64,000 nt of DNA from Desulfosalsimonas propionicica (GTDB lineage Bacteria > Desulfobacterota > Desulfobacteria > Desulfobacterales > Desulfosalsimonadaceae). Both the position numbers and the translations under genes were made by a program. Position 1 is the stretch's first letter. Every line of letters begins with the position of its first letter. Under the pieces are notes generated by a model. It did no database searches. It had not been told where the DNA came from and saw only the letters and a list, made by a program, of their open reading frames with translations. The stretch covers positions 62,001 through 126,000 of the forward strand of contig NZ_JACDUS010000006.1 in NCBI RefSeq assembly GCF_013761005.1, read 5' to 3'. Positions 8,465 to 18,464 of this stretch are shown here, piece by piece.

Positions 8465-10234
8465 TTAGTCTTTTTTCTTGGAGCTCAGCTCGGGAAACTC
8501 ATGGTAATAATATTCGTTTTTGGCTTTTTCCTCTCCCTTGTTCTTTTTGATGATTTCGCCTTCCCGCAGCTCAATGCGCCGGATTTTGCCGCTGATGGTC
8601 TTGGGCACTTCCGTGGCAAATTCTATGATCCTGGGGATTTTGAACTTGGCCAGGATGCCGATGGTGTGCTGGAACAATTCCAGGGCCAGGTCCCGGGTGG
8701 GTTCATAGCCCGGGGAAAGAATCACAAAGGCCTTGACCAGTTGGTAGCGGTTGGGATCCGGGCTGCCCACCACGGCGGCCTCGGCCACGGCCGGATGTTC
8801 GATCAGGGCACTTTCCACCTCAAACGGGCCCACCCGGAAGTCAGAGGATTTGATCACATCATCGGCCCGGCCCACGAACCACCAGTAGCCGTCTTCGTCA
8901 AAATAGGCCCGGTCGCCGGTGTAATAGAAATTATTGACAAAAACCTCTTTCATTTTTTCCGGGTTACCAATGTATTCGGTAAACAGGCCAATGGCCCGCC
9001 ACCGGTCAAGGCGAACAACAATGTGGCCGACTTCCTCGGGTTTGGTGATCTCGTTGCCCTCGTCATCGGCAAGGGTGATATCATGCATGAATGAAGGTTC
9101 TCCAAAGGAGCCAAGGCGCATCCGGCCTTCCATCCAGGGCGAGTTGCCGATCATGGCCGTGGATTCAGTCTGGCCGTAGAAATCCCGGATTTCCGTGCCC
9201 GTGTATTTTTTCCACTGCTGGATGACTTCCGGGTTCAGCGGTTCACCGGCACTCACCGAAGATCTCAGGTGGGAGAAGTCAAACTGGCCCAGATCAAGTC
9301 CCACAAAAGCCCGCCATGCCGTTGGCGGGGCGCAGAAGGTGCTGACCTTGAACTTGGATACATAATCGAGATAGGTCTTGGGATCCAGGGCGGTGAAATG
9401 AAAGCCCGCCACAATGGCGCCCACGTTGAGCGGGGCAAAAAAGCTGCTCCAGGCCCACTTGGCCCAGCCCGGGGCAGACAGGTTGTGGTGCACCTCTCCC
9501 GGACGGATGCCGATGAAAACGGCTGAGGACAGGTGCCCGATGGGATAAGACGTGGCGCTTTGCCCCACCTGCTTGGCCAGCCCAGTGGTGCCGGAGGTGA
9601 AAAAGCAGATCAGCACGTCGTCTTTTTTGATTTTGGCCCCTTCGGCGGAGCCTGATTCGTTGGCCAGCTCGCTGTAGCTGATCCAGCCGTCTCTTTTGCC
9701 CAAAACGATCTTGATCTTGGGTTGGGCGCCGGTTTCTGCAAGGGCCTCATCAATGGCCGCGGCAGCGGTTTCCTCTGCCACAATGCTGTCCGGGGCATAG
9801 TTTTCAAACCGGAACTGCAGTTCCCGCACGGTCATGGACGTGGCCGTGGGCACATTGATCAATCCGCCCTTGAGGCAGGCCAGGGTGGCAAACCAGGTTT
9901 CCGGCACAATGGGGATCATCATGTACATGTTCTGGCCTTGCTCAATGCCGTGCTTGCGCAGGAAATTCAGGCACCGGTTGCCTTCTTCGGCCAGCTGCCT
10001 GTAGGTGTAGGTGCGCTGTTCCCCGTTGGTTATGTCCGCCCATTGCAGGGCCGGCTGATCACCGCGTTCTTTTACATGCAGTCCTTCCAGGATTTCTTCT
10101 GCCCAGTTGAAATGGCTCGGCAGCTCCATGTGGTTGAGCTTTTCGAATAACGCCTTTGCTTTTTCCCGGCGTTTGGTCATGTCATCTGTGGTGTTGACTT
10201 CCATGACTTCCTTGTAGATGTTCTCCAGTGCCAT
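8465..10234 (-). CDS. AMP-forming acyl-CoA synthetase (medium-chain MACS-like)
   Basis: This 589-residue ANL-superfamily enzyme activates a carboxylic acid to its acyl-CoA with ATP. The motifs appear in order: phosphate loop TSGTTGLAK (about 210), YGQTE (about 350), YYTGDRAYFDEDGYWWF, GRADDVIK for the hinge, and the catalytic lysine in PKTISGKIRR near the C-terminus. The N-terminal HFNWAEE segment and overall pattern fit the medium-chain acyl-CoA synthetase group. The usual Pro of TSGTTGxPK is Ala here. The start at 10234 has an AGGAGGAG site. The neighbouring transporter and beta-oxidation enzymes imply that it activates the imported acid; substrate identity cannot be read from sequence. Confidence 0.9.
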   Translation of the reverse strand: MALENIYKEVMEVNTTDDMTKRREKAKALFEKLNHMELPSHFNWAEEILEGLHVKERGDQPALQWADITNGEQRTYTYRQLAEEGNRCLNFLRKHGIEQGQNMYMMIPIVPETWFATLACLKGGLINVPTATSMTVRELQFRFENYAPDSIVAEETAAAAIDEALAETGAQPKIKIVLGKRDGWISYSELANESGSAEGAKIKKDDVLICFFTSGTTGLAKQVGQSATSYPIGHLSSAVFIGIRPGEVHHNLSAPGWAKWAWSSFFAPLNVGAIVAGFHFTALDPKTYLDYVSKFKVSTFCAPPTAWRAFVGLDLGQFDFSHLRSSVSAGEPLNPEVIQQWKKYTGTEIRDFYGQTESTAMIGNSPWMEGRMRLGSFGEPSFMHDITLADDEGNEITKPEEVGHIVVRLDRWRAIGLFTEYIGNPEKMKEVFVNNFYYTGDRAYFDEDGYWWFVGRADDVIKSSDFRVGPFEVESALIEHPAVAEAAVVGSPDPNRYQLVKAFVILSPGYEPTRDLALELFQHTIGILAKFKIPRIIEFATEVPKTISGKIRRIELREGEIIKKNKGEEKAKNEYYYHEFPELSSKKKD

Positions 10235-10417
10235 TCGGGGTCTCCTCCTGTGTGTTCATGTTTTGTTTCGGGTGAACGGCTTGAAATCGTACAAGACGTT
10301 GCTTTGTTTTAAAAATTTCTGTTGCTGCTGCAAACAGTGTTTAAAAAAGTCAAAAAAAGCAGATCCTGCACGAGTCCGTATACAAACGACAAAATTACAT
10401 GAAGTGCGAATTGGAAA

Positions 10418-11194
10418 TCAGCGAAGCTTCCAGTCGGGTTTGCGTTTGTTTAAAAACGCGTCCACGCCCTCGTGGGCATCTTCTGTGCTGCAGAGCATGG
10501 CAAAATGATTGTTGGCCATTTCATAGGCCCTTGAATACTCAAGGTCTTCCATCTGATAAAAGGATCTTTTGCCCAGCTGTACGGCAAGGGGGCTTTTGCC
10601 GGCAATTTTGCGGGCCAGGGAAAGGGTTTCTTCTTCCAGTTGATCTTTGGGCACCACCTTGTTGACAAGACCGATGCGCCAGGCTTCCTCGCCTGTGATC
10701 ATCTCTCCGGTGATCACCAGTTCCAGGGCTTTTTTGCGCCCCAGGTTGCGCGACAGGGCAACAGCCGGACCCATGCAGAAAAGCCCGACATTTACAGCCG
10801 TGGCGCCGAACCGGGCCCCTTCCGCGGCCACGGCCAGGTCGGCCGAAGCCACCACGCCGATGCCGTTTGCCACGGCCAGGTCCTGCACGCTTGCAATCAC
10901 CGGGGTTCCCATGTCAGCGATGCGCAGGCTCATTTCCTCCATCTGTTTGACCCAGCGGTAGTAGTCCAGGTTCTGCTTGCCGGAAAGTTCGTTTACGTCA
11001 ATGCCGGCACAAAAGGCCTTGCCCTGGCCGGTCACCACAATGACGCGGACTTCGGTGTCGTTTTCAAAGACTTCCAGGGCCTGGCTAAACTCCCGGGCCA
11101 AAGTGGAATTGAAGGTGTTTAAATGATCCGGGCGGTTGAACGTGATAAACCCGATGTTTTCGTTGACTTCGGTTTTAATGGTTTCATAGGCCAT
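10418..11194 (-). CDS. Enoyl-CoA hydratase/isomerase
   Basis: This 258-residue crotonase-superfamily protein has the oxyanion-hole region GKAFCAGIDVNEL (about 60) and the second region with AVNVGLFCMGPAVALSRNLG (about 130-150). The first catalytic glutamate of classic crotonases is not obvious; the second region has GLFCMGP where many hydratases have PExxLG. It may therefore be a hydratase, isomerase or a specialised crotonase. It lies 62 bp after the 3-hydroxyacyl-CoA dehydrogenase and 183 bp before the acyl-CoA synthetase, on the same strand. The expected role is hydration of a short 2-enoyl-CoA during beta-oxidation. Confidence 0.85.
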   Translation of the reverse strand: MAYETIKTEVNENIGFITFNRPDHLNTFNSTLAREFSQALEVFENDTEVRVIVVTGQGKAFCAGIDVNELSGKQNLDYYRWVKQMEEMSLRIADMGTPVIASVQDLAVANGIGVVASADLAVAAEGARFGATAVNVGLFCMGPAVALSRNLGRKKALELVITGEMITGEEAWRIGLVNKVVPKDQLEEETLSLARKIAGKSPLAVQLGKRSFYQMEDLEYSRAYEMANNHFAMLCSTEDAHEGVDAFLNKRKPDWKLR

Positions 11195-11256
11195 AATCGA
11201 AAACCTCCGTTAAAAAGGGTTTGGTGAAACAAACCGGTGTCGGATTGGATTGGCTG

Positions 11257-12108
11257 TTACCGATAGTCGTAAATGCCTTTTCCGGTTTTTCTGCCCAGCC
11301 ACCCGGCGCTCACATAGGATTTCAAAAGCGGGCAGGGGCGATACCTGGGATCACCGTAGCCGTCCTGAAGCACTTCAAGAATGGCCAGAACCGTATCCAG
11401 CCCGATTAAGTCGGCCAGGGCCAGGGGGCCCATGGGATGGTTCATTCCCAGTTTCATGATGGTATCAATGCCTTCTGCCGTGGCCACGCCCTCGTAGAGC
11501 TCCCAGAGGGCTTCATTGAGCATGACCATCAGAACCCGGTTGGAGACAAATCCGGGCACATCCCGGCATTCCACAGGGGTTTTGCCCATGGCTTCGGCGC
11601 AGTCGCGCACGGTTTGTGTTACCTCCGGGTCGGTGGCCAGGCCGTTGATGATCTCCACAAGCTTCATCACCGGTACGGGGTTCATGAAATGCATGCCAAT
11701 GACTTTTTCCGGCCGGCTGGTGTGGGCGGCAATGCCGGTGATCGGCAGCGATGACGTGTTGGAGGCCAAAATGGCGTGCTTGGGTGCCAGCCGGTCGAGC
11801 TCGGCAAAAATTTTGGCCTTGATTTCCATGGATTCCACGGCCGCTTCTACCATCAGGTCGCATTCAGCGGCCTTGTCAAGGCCCGTGACCGGGGTGATGC
11901 GCTCCAAAATAGCCGATTTGTCCGCATCTGAGATTTTATCCTTTTTCACCATTCGGTCAAGGCTGGCCGATATGGCGTCTGTGCCCTTTTTGACAAGTTC
12001 TTCCGAAATATCGTTTAGATAGACCGTAAATCCGGCGGCAGCGGCTGTCTGGGCAATGCCGCCGCCCATCTGCCCGGCACCCACCACCATGATGGTTTGA
12101 ATTTCCAT
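11257..12108 (-). CDS. 3-hydroxybutyryl-CoA dehydrogenase
   Basis: This 283-residue NAD(P)-dependent dehydrogenase begins with a Rossmann motif ([13 protein letters not shown], about residues 7-19), followed by [10 protein letters not shown] and [14 protein letters not shown], the catalytic His region of 3-hydroxyacyl-CoA dehydrogenases, and a C-terminal domain with [16 protein letters not shown] and [17 protein letters not shown]. Length matches single-function Hbd enzymes (280-285). It oxidises 3-hydroxyacyl-CoA to 3-oxoacyl-CoA in catabolism and the reverse in synthesis. It lies 70 bp downstream of IcmF. No thiolase or acyl-CoA dehydrogenase is found in this operon, so those steps must be encoded elsewhere. 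Confidence 0.92.
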   Translation of the reverse strand: MEIQTIMVVGAGQMGGGIAQTAAAAGFTVYLNDISEELVKKGTDAISASLDRMVKKDKISDADKSAILERITPVTGLDKAAECDLMVEAAVESMEIKAKIFAELDRLAPKHAILASNTSSLPITGIAAHTSRPEKVIGMHFMNPVPVMKLVEIINGLATDPEVTQTVRDCAEAMGKTPVECRDVPGFVSNRVLMVMLNEALWELYEGVATAEGIDTIMKLGMNHPMGPLALADLIGLDTVLAILEVLQDGYGDPRYRPCPLLKSYVSAGWLGRKTGKGIYDYR

Positions 12109-12178
12109 GTTATCTGTTTCCTTCCGTTTTTTTGATCAATTCCGCAACCGGATCCGGCTGCTTAACATCTAATCCCTC

Positions 12179-15100
12179 TTACATATTTCTGCGATATTTG
12201 CCCCCCACTTCGTAAAGCGCTTCGGTGATCTGGCCAATGGAGCAGACCCGCACCGTATCCATGAGCTCGGCAAAGATGTTGCCGCCGGAAAGCACCGTGT
12301 CTTTCAGACGCTGCAAAGCCTCGGGGCTGTATTCCCGGTTTTTTTCAATAAAGGCGTTTAAGCGTTCCAGCTGGGATTGTTTTTCCTCCTCTGTGGCCCG
12401 GGCCAGTTCCAGATCTCCCATGCCGTCGTCTTCCTCGCCCTCAGGGGGCAGAAAGGTGTTGACCCCGATGATGGGCATCTCCCCGGTGTGCTTGAGATGC
12501 TCGTAATACATGGATTCATCCTGGATCTTGCTTCTTTGGTAGCCGCGTTCCATGGCCCCCTGGACCCCGCCCCTGGAGGTGATCCGGTCAAATTCCGCCA
12601 GCACGGCCTCTTCCACCAGGTCGGTTAATGCCTCGATGATAAAGCTTCCCTGGTTCATGTTTTCGTTTTTGGTCAGGCCGTATTCCTGGTTTAAGATCAG
12701 CTGGATGGCAAGGGAGCGGCGCACGGCCTCGGCGGACGGCGTGGTGATGGCCTCGTCATAGGCGTTGGTGTGCAGGCTGTTGCAGTTGTCGTAGATGGCA
12801 TACAGGGCCTGGAGAGTGGTGCGGATGTCGTTGAACTGGATTTCCTGGCTGTGCAGGGACCGGCCCGAGGTCTGGATATGATATTTGAGCATCTGAGAGC
12901 GCACGTCCGCTCCGTATTTCTCCTTCATGGCAACGGCCCAGATGCGCCTGGCCACGCGGCCGATCACGCTGTATTCCGGGTCCATTCCCGAGGAGAAAAA
13001 GTAGGAAAGGTTGGGGGCAAAGCTGTCAATGGGCATGCCCCGGGACAGATAGTATTCCACATAGGTAAAGCCGTTGGCCAGGGTAAAGGCCAGCTGGGAG
13101 ATGGGGTTGGCCCCGGCTTCTGCAATATGGTAGCCGGATATGGAAACGGAATAGAAATTCTGTACGTTTTTCTCGATGAAATATTGCTGGATGTCGCCCA
13201 TCATCTTCAGGGCGAAATCAATGGAGAAAATACAGGTGTTCTGGCCCTGGTCTTCTTTTAAGATATCGGCCTGGACCGTGCCCCGTATGCTGGAGATCAC
13301 GCTGTCGCGGATTTCCGCGGCTTCCTTGTCATCAGGCTTTCGGCCCTGCTCTTTTTCAAATTTTTCCATCTGTTGGTCAATGGCGGTGTTAAAAAACATG
13401 GCCAGCATCATGGGGGCCGGGCCGTTGATGGTCATGGACACCGACGTGCTCGGGGCCGCCAGGTCAAAGCCGCTGTAGAGAATTTTGACATCCTCGATGT
13501 TGCAGACGCTCACGCCCGAAGTGCCCACCTTGCCGTAAATATCCGGCCGGGAGTCCGGGTCAAAACCGTAAAGGGTTACAGAGTCAAAGGCCGTGGACAG
13601 CCGTTTGGCCGGGGAGTGCTCCGAGAGCAGCCGGAATCGCCGGTTGGTGCGCTCCGGGTTGCCCTCGCCGGCAAACATCCGGGTGGGATCCTCGTCTTTT
13701 CGCTTCAGCGGATAAACCCCGGCGGTAAAAGGAAACCGGCCGGGCACGTTTTCCCGCCGCATCCAGGTGTAGATTTCCGCCGGGTCCTTGAATTTGGGCA
13801 GGGCGATTTTGGGGATGTTTAACCGGGACAGCGATTCGGTATACAGCGGCACCCGGATTTCCCGGCCCCGGACGTGGTAGACGTAATCTTCGCCGGAAAA
13901 ATCCTGTTCAATCTGCTGCCATTCCTCTGTGAGTTTTTTGGTTTCCGGTTCGAGATGGTTTTTTGCAGCCTCGATTTCGTCCTTAAGCCTGTGGAGCAGC
14001 GTTTGGGTATCGCCGGAGAGTCCCCCTTGGTCAAGGGTTTCAGCGGTCTGTTCCAGGTGCCAGGCCCGGCGCAGGCTATCGGCCTGTTTGCGGGTTTGCT
14101 CGTGATACTTGTGCAGGGTATCGGAGATTTCAGACAGATACCGGTTGCGCTCGGGCGGCACCAGGATGGATTTGGAGGAAGATTGCTTGGTATCGGGTAC
14201 GGGCAGGCTGGTGGTATAGGTGACTTGCGTTTTTTCCGCCACCACCTCCAGCAGGTAGCTATACATGGCCGTGACCCCGTCGTCGTTAAACCGTGCGGCG
14301 ATGGTGCCGAACACCGGCATATCGTCAGGCTTTTGCGAGAATGCCTTGCGGTTTCGCTGCACCTGCTTGCGAATGTCGCGCACCGCATCCTCGCTTCCCT
14401 GCTTGTCAAATTTGTTGATGACCACAAGGTCTGCGTAATCGAGCATGTCGATTTTTTCCAGCTGGGTGGAGGCACCGTAATCGCTTGTCATCACATAGAC
14501 CGACACATCGGTTAAATCAAAGATGTTCGATGACCCCTGGCCGATACCTGCGGTTTCAATGATGATCAGATCCGTGTTGGCGGCCTTTAAAATATCCACA
14601 GCATCAGGCAGCACCATGGGCAGTTCAAAGCTGGTACGGCGTACGGCCATGCTGCGCAGATAAACCCTTGGGGTATCAATGGCGTTCATCCGTATCCGGT
14701 CGCCCAGAAGCGCGCCGCCGGTTTTGCGCCGGGAGGGATCACAGCACAGCAGGCCGATGTGCAGGTCCGGGTTGTCGTAGAGCAGACGCAGCACCAGTTC
14801 ATCTGTGAGAGAGGACTTGCCCGCCCCCCCGGTTCCGGTCAGTCCGATGATAGGGATTTTGCGGTCGGTGATTTTGCCTTTGATCTGCTTGCGCAGGGCC
14901 TCGATCTGCCCGTTGTTTTCGGCCAGGGCCAGTTCAGCGGCCGAAATGGCACTGGCGATGGCAAAGGGGTTTTCCCGGTCCGCGCCGGAAATGTCAACGC
15001 TGCCGGTATCCACAGTGGAAAAATCCATTTCCGACATCATGTGGTTGATCATTCCCTGCAGACCCATTTTGGAGCCGTCTGCCGGGGAATAGATTTTGGT

Positions 15101-15457
15101 GATTCCGTATTCTTCCAGCTCATGGATTTCATCGGGTACGATCACGCCGCCGCCGCCGCCGAAAATTTTGATGTGCCCGGCATTTTTTTCTATCAGCATG
15201 TCGCGCATGTATTTGAAGAATTCCATGTGGCCGCCCTGGTAGCTGGAAATGGCAATACCCTGGACGTCTTCTTCAATGGCGGCATTGACGATTTCGGCCA
15301 CCGAGCGGTTATGGCCGAGGTGAATGACTTCTGCGCCGGTGTCCTGCAAAATTCGGCGCATGATGTTAATGGCCGCATCATGGCCGTCAAAAAGGGAGGT
15401 GGCGGTAACCACCCGGATGGGATGTTTGGCCTTGTAAGTTTCGATTTCTGTGTTCAT
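12179..15457 (-). CDS. icmF: Fused acyl-CoA mutase with G-protein chaperone (IcmF type)
   Basis: This 1092-residue protein combines three parts. A B12-binding domain (about 14-145) has [12 protein letters not shown] and [12 protein letters not shown]; the corrinoid-ligating His lies in the first. A MeaI-type GTPase (about 200-450) has P-loop [13 protein letters not shown] and NKFD. The large mutase domain (about 560-1080) has [16 protein letters not shown] and the downstream [11 protein letters not shown]. This order is diagnostic of IcmF, which interconverts isobutyryl-CoA and n-butyryl-CoA using adenosylcobalamin, with the G-domain maintaining the cofactor. The substrate-pocket region reads TAGVYPLKR where I recall related IcmF proteins having a GVFPFKR pattern, so substrate range may differ. 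Start ATG at 15457. It is the first gene of the operon. Confidence 0.93.
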   Translation of the reverse strand: MNTEIETYKAKHPIRVVTATSLFDGHDAAINIMRRILQDTGAEVIHLGHNRSVAEIVNAAIEEDVQGIAISSYQGGHMEFFKYMRDMLIEKNAGHIKIFGGGGGVIVPDEIHELEEYGITKIYSPADGSKMGLQGMINHMMSEMDFSTVDTGSVDISGADRENPFAIASAISAAELALAENNGQIEALRKQIKGKITDRKIPIIGLTGTGGAGKSSLTDELVLRLLYDNPDLHIGLLCCDPSRRKTGGALLGDRIRMNAIDTPRVYLRSMAVRRTSFELPMVLPDAVDILKAANTDLIIIETAGIGQGSSNIFDLTDVSVYVMTSDYGASTQLEKIDMLDYADLVVINKFDKQGSEDAVRDIRKQVQRNRKAFSQKPDDMPVFGTIAARFNDDGVTAMYSYLLEVVAEKTQVTYTTSLPVPDTKQSSSKSILVPPERNRYLSEISDTLHKYHEQTRKQADSLRRAWHLEQTAETLDQGGLSGDTQTLLHRLKDEIEAAKNHLEPETKKLTEEWQQIEQDFSGEDYVYHVRGREIRVPLYTESLSRLNIPKIALPKFKDPAEIYTWMRRENVPGRFPFTAGVYPLKRKDEDPTRMFAGEGNPERTNRRFRLLSEHSPAKRLSTAFDSVTLYGFDPDSRPDIYGKVGTSGVSVCNIEDVKILYSGFDLAAPSTSVSMTINGPAPMMLAMFFNTAIDQQMEKFEKEQGRKPDDKEAAEIRDSVISSIRGTVQADILKEDQGQNTCIFSIDFALKMMGDIQQYFIEKNVQNFYSVSISGYHIAEAGANPISQLAFTLANGFTYVEYYLSRGMPIDSFAPNLSYFFSSGMDPEYSVIGRVARRIWAVAMKEKYGADVRSQMLKYHIQTSGRSLHSQEIQFNDIRTTLQALYAIYDNCNSLHTNAYDEAITTPSAEAVRRSLAIQLILNQEYGLTKNENMNQGSFIIEALTDLVEEAVLAEFDRITSRGGVQGAMERGYQRSKIQDESMYYEHLKHTGEMPIIGVNTFLPPEGEEDDGMGDLELARATEEEKQSQLERLNAFIEKNREYSPEALQRLKDTVLSGGNIFAELMDTVRVCSIGQITEALYEVGGKYRRNM

Positions 15458-15870
15458 GTTGTCTCCTTGGTTCTATGCGCGGTGCGGATACAAAAAGCTG
15501 ATTCGGGCCGCAGGCAATGATTTTGCAGCAGCCTTTTTCCGGTTTTGTTCGTTGCTTATGAATGTCTTTATTTTCCGTTACCGTTAACTGGAAGTTTGCG
15601 CAGGCAACCCTGCCTTTGTCCATCTGCCGTTTACATGATGCGGACATTTCAATGTTAGGCGAAAATCACGGTTTTGGTGTTGTCCGTCAATGCTCAGACC
15701 GATTTTGGATATCGGTTTTTTATCCAGATAGCAATGCTTCCGGCGGACTTTTGCCGGATTGCCCGTTTTCTTTATCTATAGGATTTTAAAGTTACGTTTG
15801 TCAATAAAAACGATTAAAAAAATAATAAAGGGTATTTTTTTAAGTGAATCATGTTCAGCCTCCAGGGCAA
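15458..15870. other. Gene-free leader region upstream of icmF
   Basis: About 410 bp with no supportable gene. It should hold the promoter of the icmF operon. I see a small hairpin (TCCGGC at 15739-15744 and GCCGGA at 15754-15759, 9-nt loop) but no recognised operator or riboswitch. Confidence 0.4.
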
Positions 15871-15904
15871 TAAAAAACCGACACGCCTTGCCGCGTGCCG
15901 GTTT
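15871..15904 (-). terminator. Rho-independent terminator of the tRNA-Ala gene
   Basis: On the minus strand a hairpin with stem AAACCGGCACG pairing with CGTGTCGGTTT (one internal mismatch) is followed by TTTTTTATTG. It lies 14 bp beyond the 3' end of the tRNA. Confidence 0.85.
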
Positions 15905-15917
15905 GTTGTATACAAAT

Positions 15918-15993
15918 TGGTGGAGCTGAGGGGATTCGAACCCCTGGCCTCATGACTGCCAGTCATGCGCTCTCCCAGCTGAGCTACAGCCCC
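15918..15993 (-). tRNA. tRNA-Ala (anticodon GGC)
   Basis: This 76-nt tRNA folds cleanly: the acceptor arm starts GGGGCTG and pairs with CAGCTCC (one G-U pair), the D arm contains AGCTCAGCTGGGAGAGC, and the anticodon stem CATGA/TCATG encloses loop CTGGCAG with anticodon GGC. The T arm contains GGGGTTCGAATCCCC, and the discriminator A is followed by an encoded CCA. A promoter lies just upstream and a hairpin terminator just downstream, so the gene is transcribed alone. Confidence 0.98.
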
Positions 15994-16009
15994 TTTGAAA
16001 TAAGCTCTG

Positions 16010-16038
16010 ACCATAAAAAAAATCCCCGGGATTGTCAA
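16010..16038 (-). promoter_or_regulatory. Sigma70-type promoter of tRNA-Ala
   Basis: On the minus strand a perfect -35 box TTGACA (16038-16033) is separated by 17 bp from TATGGT (16015-16010, four of six matches to TATAAT). Predicted initiation is about 10 bp upstream of the tRNA 5' end. It sits in the 53-bp gap after the stop of the neighbouring gene. Confidence 0.7.
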
Positions 16039-16046
16039 TAGGAAAT

Positions 16047-18404
16047 TTATGGTTCCCGAACTGCCCGCACTGCACCGCATTGTTTCGAGTCCCGGCGCTC
16101 CACCCGCCAGTCAGAACCGGGCTGGTTGTCGATGGTGTCCACGATCCGGCGCCACCCATCTGAATAGCTCGAATAGCTGTCCGCTGTCCAGTACCATTTT
16201 TCTTCCATAACCGGGAAATAGGGCGGCTGTTTGTAAATGGCGGCAAGCTCCTCTGCCGTTGGCAGCCGCCAGTCCGTGTACCCGCCGGTTTCGGAATTTT
16301 CCACGTACTCGCCGGCCTCTTCGTAGGTCAGGCATTGACCCTTTCCGGCCATGGCGGAATCCAGAAGCTGCCACATCAGCCCGGTGCGTGAATCCGTGAC
16401 CACGCCCTGCCTTTTTTCCGTGAACCGATCGCTGCTTTGCGCCAGCAGGCTGCGAAAATGCTGCCGGGTGCTTTGGGCTTTCCGGTCTTTTTTCATTTCC
16501 AGGAGACGGGAAATTTCGCTTTTCGCTTTTTCAGCCAGGGGGGAGTCCGGATAGGCATCGAGAAAATCCTTGTAAACATCAATGGCCTTGTCATAATCGG
16601 TGCCGTGCTGCCGGGCCTTTTTTTTCAGTGCGGCCAGCCTCCGGGTTTGCCTGATTTTTTCCCGGTATTCCGTCAGACGATCTTTTAATTGATCGGCATA
16701 GGAGTTGTCGTAACGGGCAAGGTAATCTCTGCAGAGATCAGCGCATGCCTTCCAGTCCTGATCGGATTCGCAGCGCTCCAGGGCATTATTGACATAAATG
16801 TAATACTCTCCGCTCATATCCGCTTCCATGTCCCGGACAGCCTCCCTGTGGGCGCCGTTCGGGTATTTCTTCAGATATCGGTCTATGGCCTGCATTTTTT
16901 CTTTGGCGCTGCCCGAAATCATCAGATCTTCAAGGGCCTGGAAATTCTTTTTTTCAATCTGGTTTTCCAGATCTGCGATTTTTTTTCTGGCTTTGTCAGC
17001 CAGTTTTTTCGGAGGATCGGATTGAAGATATTGATCCAGGCGTTCAATGGCCTGTTCGTATTTGCCCTGCTGTTCAAGGGGCTGAATCTTATCGACTGTT
17101 TCATCATACCGAAGCTGTGCCGCGCGCCCGGCGAGTTTGTCGATTCGTTTGCGCACCGCATCTGTGAACCGGGTATAATTTTCGTCGCCGGCATGGGACT
17201 GCAGAAACTTTTCCAGAAGATCAATTTTTTCCGAAGGCCCGGATTTGTCTTCCATCCGGCTGATCAGCCGGTCAAATTCGGCCTGCCGGGCCCGGTCCTG
17301 CTGAACGTTGTAAACAATCATCCCGGCGATGACCAGCAAAACGACCGCTGCCACGGCCGCACCTGCGGTCATGAGCATCCGGCGCCGTTTTTTGGGCGCC
17401 ATTTCAATGCTCCATTTTTTCCTGCGGCAGTAATCCTGGATATACTGTTCGGCCTCGTGTTTTTCCATGCCGAACTCAATGGCTTTTTGAATCAGAATTT
17501 CGTAATATTCCGGGCGAATTTTGCCGTTGATACCCGCAATGTCAATGTCTGAGTCAAGTTCGGCCAGTTTTGCACGGGCCAGGCTTACATCATAGGCGTT
17601 TCGGGTTTCATTGGATTTAAAAAGGGTCATACAGTGGCCGGCCAGGGTGTTGTTGGCCGTGGCCACGGCGTCTTTTTTGCTGGCGCGGGCAACCTGCTTT
17701 TTTTTCTGGGATGCCGCCTCCTGGAGGGTTTGCAGATCGGCACTTTCCGGAAGATCCAGAAAATCGTAAAGCGAGGATTTGTTTAACAGCTTCAGGTTGT
17801 CCCGGATGGTTTTTTCCAGGGACCGGTCCAGCTGCCTGGGGGGAGTGATGTTTTTGTCCCCGCCGTTTTTTTTGATCGGGCACCGCACCCGTTTGCGCAC
17901 CTCATCGACCTTGGTTGAATTGCGCTTGGCAATTTGCTCCACTTCCGATTCCGTGAGATAGCCCTTGGCCATCCGAAGGGTGATCTGCTGGTCAACGCGA
18001 TTGTATTTCTGGTTTTTGCGTGCGGCAATCCGTCCCTGGATTTCGCCCTGGTCCAGGCCGTGGACCTTGGACAGCTTGTGGACCTCTTCCGGGGTGATAT
18101 GCCCCTTGCCCATGAGGATATCGATATGGCGGTCGATTTCAGGGTACTTGTCCTGCTTGTCCCTGGCCGATATTTCCCGGGCGGCTTCGGCCTCTTTGGC
18201 CCGCAGCGCCTCGTCGGTCATCACCCGTCGGATTTCAGGAATCAGGTTGATGCATTTCTGAGCGTGCAGTCCCTTTGTTGGATGATTGCGAAGGCGGCTC
18301 CATTCGGACTGCTTTTTTGCAATGGCGTCTTCAATGACCTTTGCATCAGTTTCCGGGGGATCACAGGGAAGTTCGAGTAAAAGATAGAAATTTTCGCGTT
18401 CCAT
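16047..18404 (-). CDS. J-like/coiled-coil membrane protein with C-terminal DUF1566 (Lcl) domain
   Basis: This 785-residue protein has an N-terminal region with J-domain-like spacing in two places (starting NFYLLLELP near residue 5, and SLYDFLDLPESADLQTL near 215), but I do not see the HPD motif in either. One transmembrane helix lies at about 345-367 (AAVAAVVLLVIAGMIVYNV), followed by long TPR-like or coiled-coil helices (about 370-640) and a C-terminal DUF1566/Lcl domain (about 660-783; GLMWQ, GYTDWRLPTAEEL, WYWTADSY). The gene follows grpE and an Hsp70 gene at 60 bp, so it probably acts with that chaperone pair at the membrane, the Lcl domain facing outward. No precise function is known to me. 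Confidence 0.7.
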   Translation of the reverse strand: MERENFYLLLELPCDPPETDAKVIEDAIAKKQSEWSRLRNHPTKGLHAQKCINLIPEIRRVMTDEALRAKEAEAAREISARDKQDKYPEIDRHIDILMGKGHITPEEVHKLSKVHGLDQGEIQGRIAARKNQKYNRVDQQITLRMAKGYLTESEVEQIAKRNSTKVDEVRKRVRCPIKKNGGDKNITPPRQLDRSLEKTIRDNLKLLNKSSLYDFLDLPESADLQTLQEAASQKKKQVARASKKDAVATANNTLAGHCMTLFKSNETRNAYDVSLARAKLAELDSDIDIAGINGKIRPEYYEILIQKAIEFGMEKHEAEQYIQDYCRRKKWSIEMAPKKRRRMLMTAGAAVAAVVLLVIAGMIVYNVQQDRARQAEFDRLISRMEDKSGPSEKIDLLEKFLQSHAGDENYTRFTDAVRKRIDKLAGRAAQLRYDETVDKIQPLEQQGKYEQAIERLDQYLQSDPPKKLADKARKKIADLENQIEKKNFQALEDLMISGSAKEKMQAIDRYLKKYPNGAHREAVRDMEADMSGEYYIYVNNALERCESDQDWKACADLCRDYLARYDNSYADQLKDRLTEYREKIRQTRRLAALKKKARQHGTDYDKAIDVYKDFLDAYPDSPLAEKAKSEISRLLEMKKDRKAQSTRQHFRSLLAQSSDRFTEKRQGVVTDSRTGLMWQLLDSAMAGKGQCLTYEEAGEYVENSETGGYTDWRLPTAEELAAIYKQPPYFPVMEEKWYWTADSYSSYSDGWRRIVDTIDNQPGSDWRVERRDSKQCGAVRAVREP

Positions 18405-18464
18405 AGCCCTGTCAGATATGCCTTGGTGTTAGGATTGCCGGGAGATTGTCAGTGCCTGTGATTG

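Noticed and set aside
14759-15520. Open plus-strand frame of 253 codons opposite icmF
   Set aside because: It lies fully within the strongly supported IcmF gene on the other strand and shows no recognisable motif.
15739-15759. Hairpin upstream of icmF as a cobalamin riboswitch
   Set aside because: It is a single short stem with no B12-box or the other conserved helices of the cobalamin riboswitch.
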